64,000 bases of DNA from Pedobacter jeongneungensis (lineage in GTDB: Bacteria; Bacteroidota; Bacteroidia; Sphingobacteriales; Sphingobacteriaceae): NCBI RefSeq assembly GCF_000633455.1, contig NZ_AYMG01000001.1, forward strand, positions 248,001 through 312,000, read 5' to 3'. The translations under genes and the position numbers were made by a program. Below the pieces are notes generated by a model. The model searched no databases, had not been told where the DNA came from, and saw only the letters and a list, made by a program, of their open reading frames with translations. The first letter of the stretch is position 1. Each line of letters begins with the position of its first letter. Below are positions 62,188-64,000 of the stretch, one piece after another.

Positions 62188-62254
62188 GTCATCCTGAGCC
62201 TGTCGAAGGATAGAAATAATGAATTTTTAAGCGTTTCGACAAGCTCAACGTGAC
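62188..62254. repeat. GTCAT-type element, family A, copy 7
   Basis: GTCATCCTGAGCCTGTCGAA and TTCGACAAGCTCAACGTGAC form a long imperfect inverted repeat. Located between the DsbA-type and carboxypeptidase genes. Confidence 0.75.
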
Positions 62255-62278
62255 AAATTTGAGTAATTATAGATCGGA

Positions 62279-64000
62279 TTACTTATACAATTGGTTAAAT
62301 ATCAGTTTAAAAGTTCCATGTGTTTGCGCCCTGAAAGCAATTTCCGGACCGAATGCTAGCAGTTTTCCTTTGCCAACCTTTGCTTCAAAAGCCGTTACAC
62401 CATCTTGAAGATAGGCTTGCCCCCAGGCCCAGCCGCTGCGCAGTGGCGTAGCTGTTTCGAACCACATTAAAGGTTTAATCTTTCCGGAAGCAATGGCATC
62501 GCCAGTGAGTTTAAAAACAGGACTATTGTCAAAATATACATCGGCCTCCTTTTCCATGCCCCAATTGGTAGGCAAAGAGGTGTCTACGCCAACATTTAAT
62601 ACACTTCCAGGAACGTAATATTTTTCAGCAGGCAATCTTTTTTCTTCTCCGTTTACAATTTCTACCATCGCATTACGTATCGGAAGGTTTAAGTGATAAG
62701 CCAGATTGGTACTGCTGCCAATGGTTACAATGTTGCCACCAGCTTCTAAAAATTTCTTCAACTCAGGGATCGATTTATCAGCGGTAATTCTGCCCAGTCG
62801 GCTTCTAAATTCCTGTGGGATTTCATCTGCCTTTGGCCCGAAAGATCTGTTTCCAGCACCTCCGCCCTGAACCGATGGAATTGCGCCTCCCACAAAAACA
62901 ATTATGTCATATTTAGATTTTAAGTTTCCGGCATCAATATCCTGCGGATAAATCACCGTAGCATTATAATGATACTGTTCCATTAAAAACCGCACCCAAC
63001 CTGAAGCCATAGAACCTCCGTAGGTATCCCAAAGGGCAATTCTGGCTGTTGAAACCTTAATTTTATTTTTAGGGGCAGGTGCGGTTTTTACTTTAATATT
63101 TGCTTTTTCCAACACCGATTTTCCTGCTGAAGAAACATAAAAATCACCATTTTCGGTTGAGCGGTAAACCTCAATTTTGTTCTTTAAGAGATCATTAACT
63201 GCGGTATAAGAATCGTTTTGTGCAGCACTTAAAACATAGCCTGATCCATTTTGCAGTTTATTCTCTGGTTTTAAGAGTTCGCCAGAAGGATTTTTTTCAA
63301 ACGGACCTGAAAAGTCGTCCAGAATACGGTCGAATTTCACGTCCATCAAATAGGCTAATGTCCAACCTGCGGCATCATAAGGCGGAATTGGCGCACCTCC
63401 TTCGTATTTAAAATCGTTTGGATGATCCTGAGGCTCAAACATATCCAACACATGTGGACGGAAAGCCTGATCAGTTTTTACCACGTAACTTCCGGCAGGA
63501 TAATTTTTCCCTGCAACGGCAAATGAAGCGGTTGCTTTTTGTACCACAATTCCCGTTCTGATCAATGCATTTAAAAACTTAATGGCAGAGTTAAAATCGG
63601 GCTGATCTGCAGATAAAATATAACCCCGTGGATCACGGTTTGCAGAAGCTTTCATCACCGTATCAAAAGCTTTCATGCTGATCTGTCTCCTTGGTCCAAA
63701 ATCAGCATCTCCACCAGCAATGGGGGCACCTTTTTCGCCCTTTGCAGCATTATTAATGGCCTCAATTTTCTTTGGAGAGAAAGACCAGGTATCTTTTTTG
63801 CCTCTTTCGATCGAATTTCTGCCCATTTGATAAATGTTGTACAATAATTCGTCGCGGTAGCGCTGTGCATAACCTAAAACCGCATAGTTTAACGAAACTG
63901 AATATTCGATCGAGTTTTTAAAATACCATTTTCTAGGTGTAATCGGATTTGGCGAATCGCCACTCGGCAATAAACGCGAAGGAACCAACGGAATTTCAGA
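62279..64000 (-). CDS. M14-type zinc carboxypeptidase family protein, C-terminal part (5' partial)
   Basis: 574 residues of a larger protein; the frame is open to the window edge and the N-terminus lies beyond it, so the TTG at 63988 is internal. The first residues (LVPSRLLPSGDSPNPITPRKWYFKNSIEYSVSLNYAVLGYA) resemble the end of the catalytic domain in M14 metallopeptidases of Bacteroidota of about 830 residues. The remaining part includes ARIALWDTYGGSMASGWVRF and a DJ-1/glutaminase-like segment VFVGGAIPSV. The zinc-binding HxxE is not visible here. Likely exported, from family knowledge. Confidence 0.75.
   Translation of the reverse strand, partial: SEIPLVPSRLLPSGDSPNPITPRKWYFKNSIEYSVSLNYAVLGYAQRYRDELLYNIYQMGRNSIERGKKDTWSFSPKKIEAINNAAKGEKGAPIAGGDADFGPRRQISMKAFDTVMKASANRDPRGYILSADQPDFNSAIKFLNALIRTGIVVQKATASFAVAGKNYPAGSYVVKTDQAFRPHVLDMFEPQDHPNDFKYEGGAPIPPYDAAGWTLAYLMDVKFDRILDDFSGPFEKNPSGELLKPENKLQNGSGYVLSAAQNDSYTAVNDLLKNKIEVYRSTENGDFYVSSAGKSVLEKANIKVKTAPAPKNKIKVSTARIALWDTYGGSMASGWVRFLMEQYHYNATVIYPQDIDAGNLKSKYDIIVFVGGAIPSVQGGGAGNRSFGPKADEIPQEFRSRLGRITADKSIPELKKFLEAGGNIVTIGSSTNLAYHLNLPIRNAMVEIVNGEEKRLPAEKYYVPGSVLNVGVDTSLPTNWGMEKEADVYFDNSPVFKLTGDAIASGKIKPLMWFETATPLRSGWAWGQAYLQDGVTAFEAKVGKGKLLAFGPEIAFRAQTHGTFKLIFNQLYK

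Noticed and set aside
25074..62254. CRISPR array
   Set aside because: The repeats are few, widely separated palindromes with no constant spacer length and no cas genes.
1..64000. tRNA, rRNA, tmRNA, SRP RNA or riboswitch
   Set aside because: Spacers were read for cloverleaf, GGTTCGAATC-type T-loops and common riboswitch cores; none was convincing. A covariance-model search would settle it.

Overview
The window looks like a chromosomal stretch from a member of the Bacteroidota, most probably the Sphingobacteriaceae (Pedobacter or a close relative). This is inferred from moderately low GC content, several exact matches to the Bacteroidota -7 promoter box (TAnnTTTG), little sign of Shine-Dalgarno sequences, and typical families: a DUF5916 outer-membrane protein, CarboxypepD_reg-like proteins, a BlaI/BlaR1 pair, a long-tailed S16 protein, and a SusC/RagA-like signature inside a VIT/vWA protein. 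No species-level marker such as rRNA is present, and I found no tRNA, IS element, prophage or CRISPR array.

Layout. 1-5 kb: the end of ruvX, an O-methyltransferase, two tandem LysM glucosaminidases, a CarboxypepD_reg-like protein coupled to a tiny HExxH membrane protein, and a DUF3078 protein. 5-9.3 kb: a divergent siderophore-interacting-protein/AraC pair and a DUF5916 protein. 9.5-12.2 kb: a blaI-blaR1-type sensor pair whose sensor carries about nine ~29-residue repeats and whose promoter has two operator-like palindromes. 12.3-19.5 kb: ffh, a ComM/YifB ATPase, small uncharacterised proteins and an MBL/beta-CASP nuclease. 19.9-22.5 kb: proB-proA. 22.9-30 kb: an S9A oligopeptidase, an M16 protease, peptide deformylase, and an Nfu/Mrp iron-sulfur pair. 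30-33.7 kb: an AsmA-like/GT51 fusion, hpt and psd. 34-38.5 kb: rpsP-rimM-(lipoprotein)-trmD-rplS-mscS. 39-47 kb: the VIT/vWA protein, YbjQ, pfkA, a split dsbD and birA. 47-51.6 kb: rsfS-ftsH-LUD and a ketoacyl synthase III. 51.6-56.2 kb: a TPR protein, a zinc-ribbon coiled-coil protein with Nif3, and TM2/DUF2752 proteins. 56.4-61.2 kb: mfd, then an AAA/DUF4143 ATPase with DUF3820. 61.4-64 kb: a DsbA/FrnE-like protein and the C-terminal part of an M14-type carboxypeptidase.

Most of the genes are housekeeping. The distinctive content lies between and at the edges of genes: at least seven palindromic elements with GTCAT...ATGAC ends, of which two copies have the core flipped relative to the arms; three degenerate copies of a second repeat family; a duplicated psd tail plus terminator; two overlapping 32-bp-period hairpins that run into the promoter of the ATPase gene after mfd; and at least eight genes whose -7 box ends only 4-7 bases before the start codon, which predicts leaderless or nearly leaderless transcripts. 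I do not see a clear defence island or large undescribed operon. The best candidates for something new are the VIT/vWA protein with a SusC-like insert, the repeat-bearing BlaR1 with its paired operators, the mini-HExxH protein, and the leaderless-promoter architecture.
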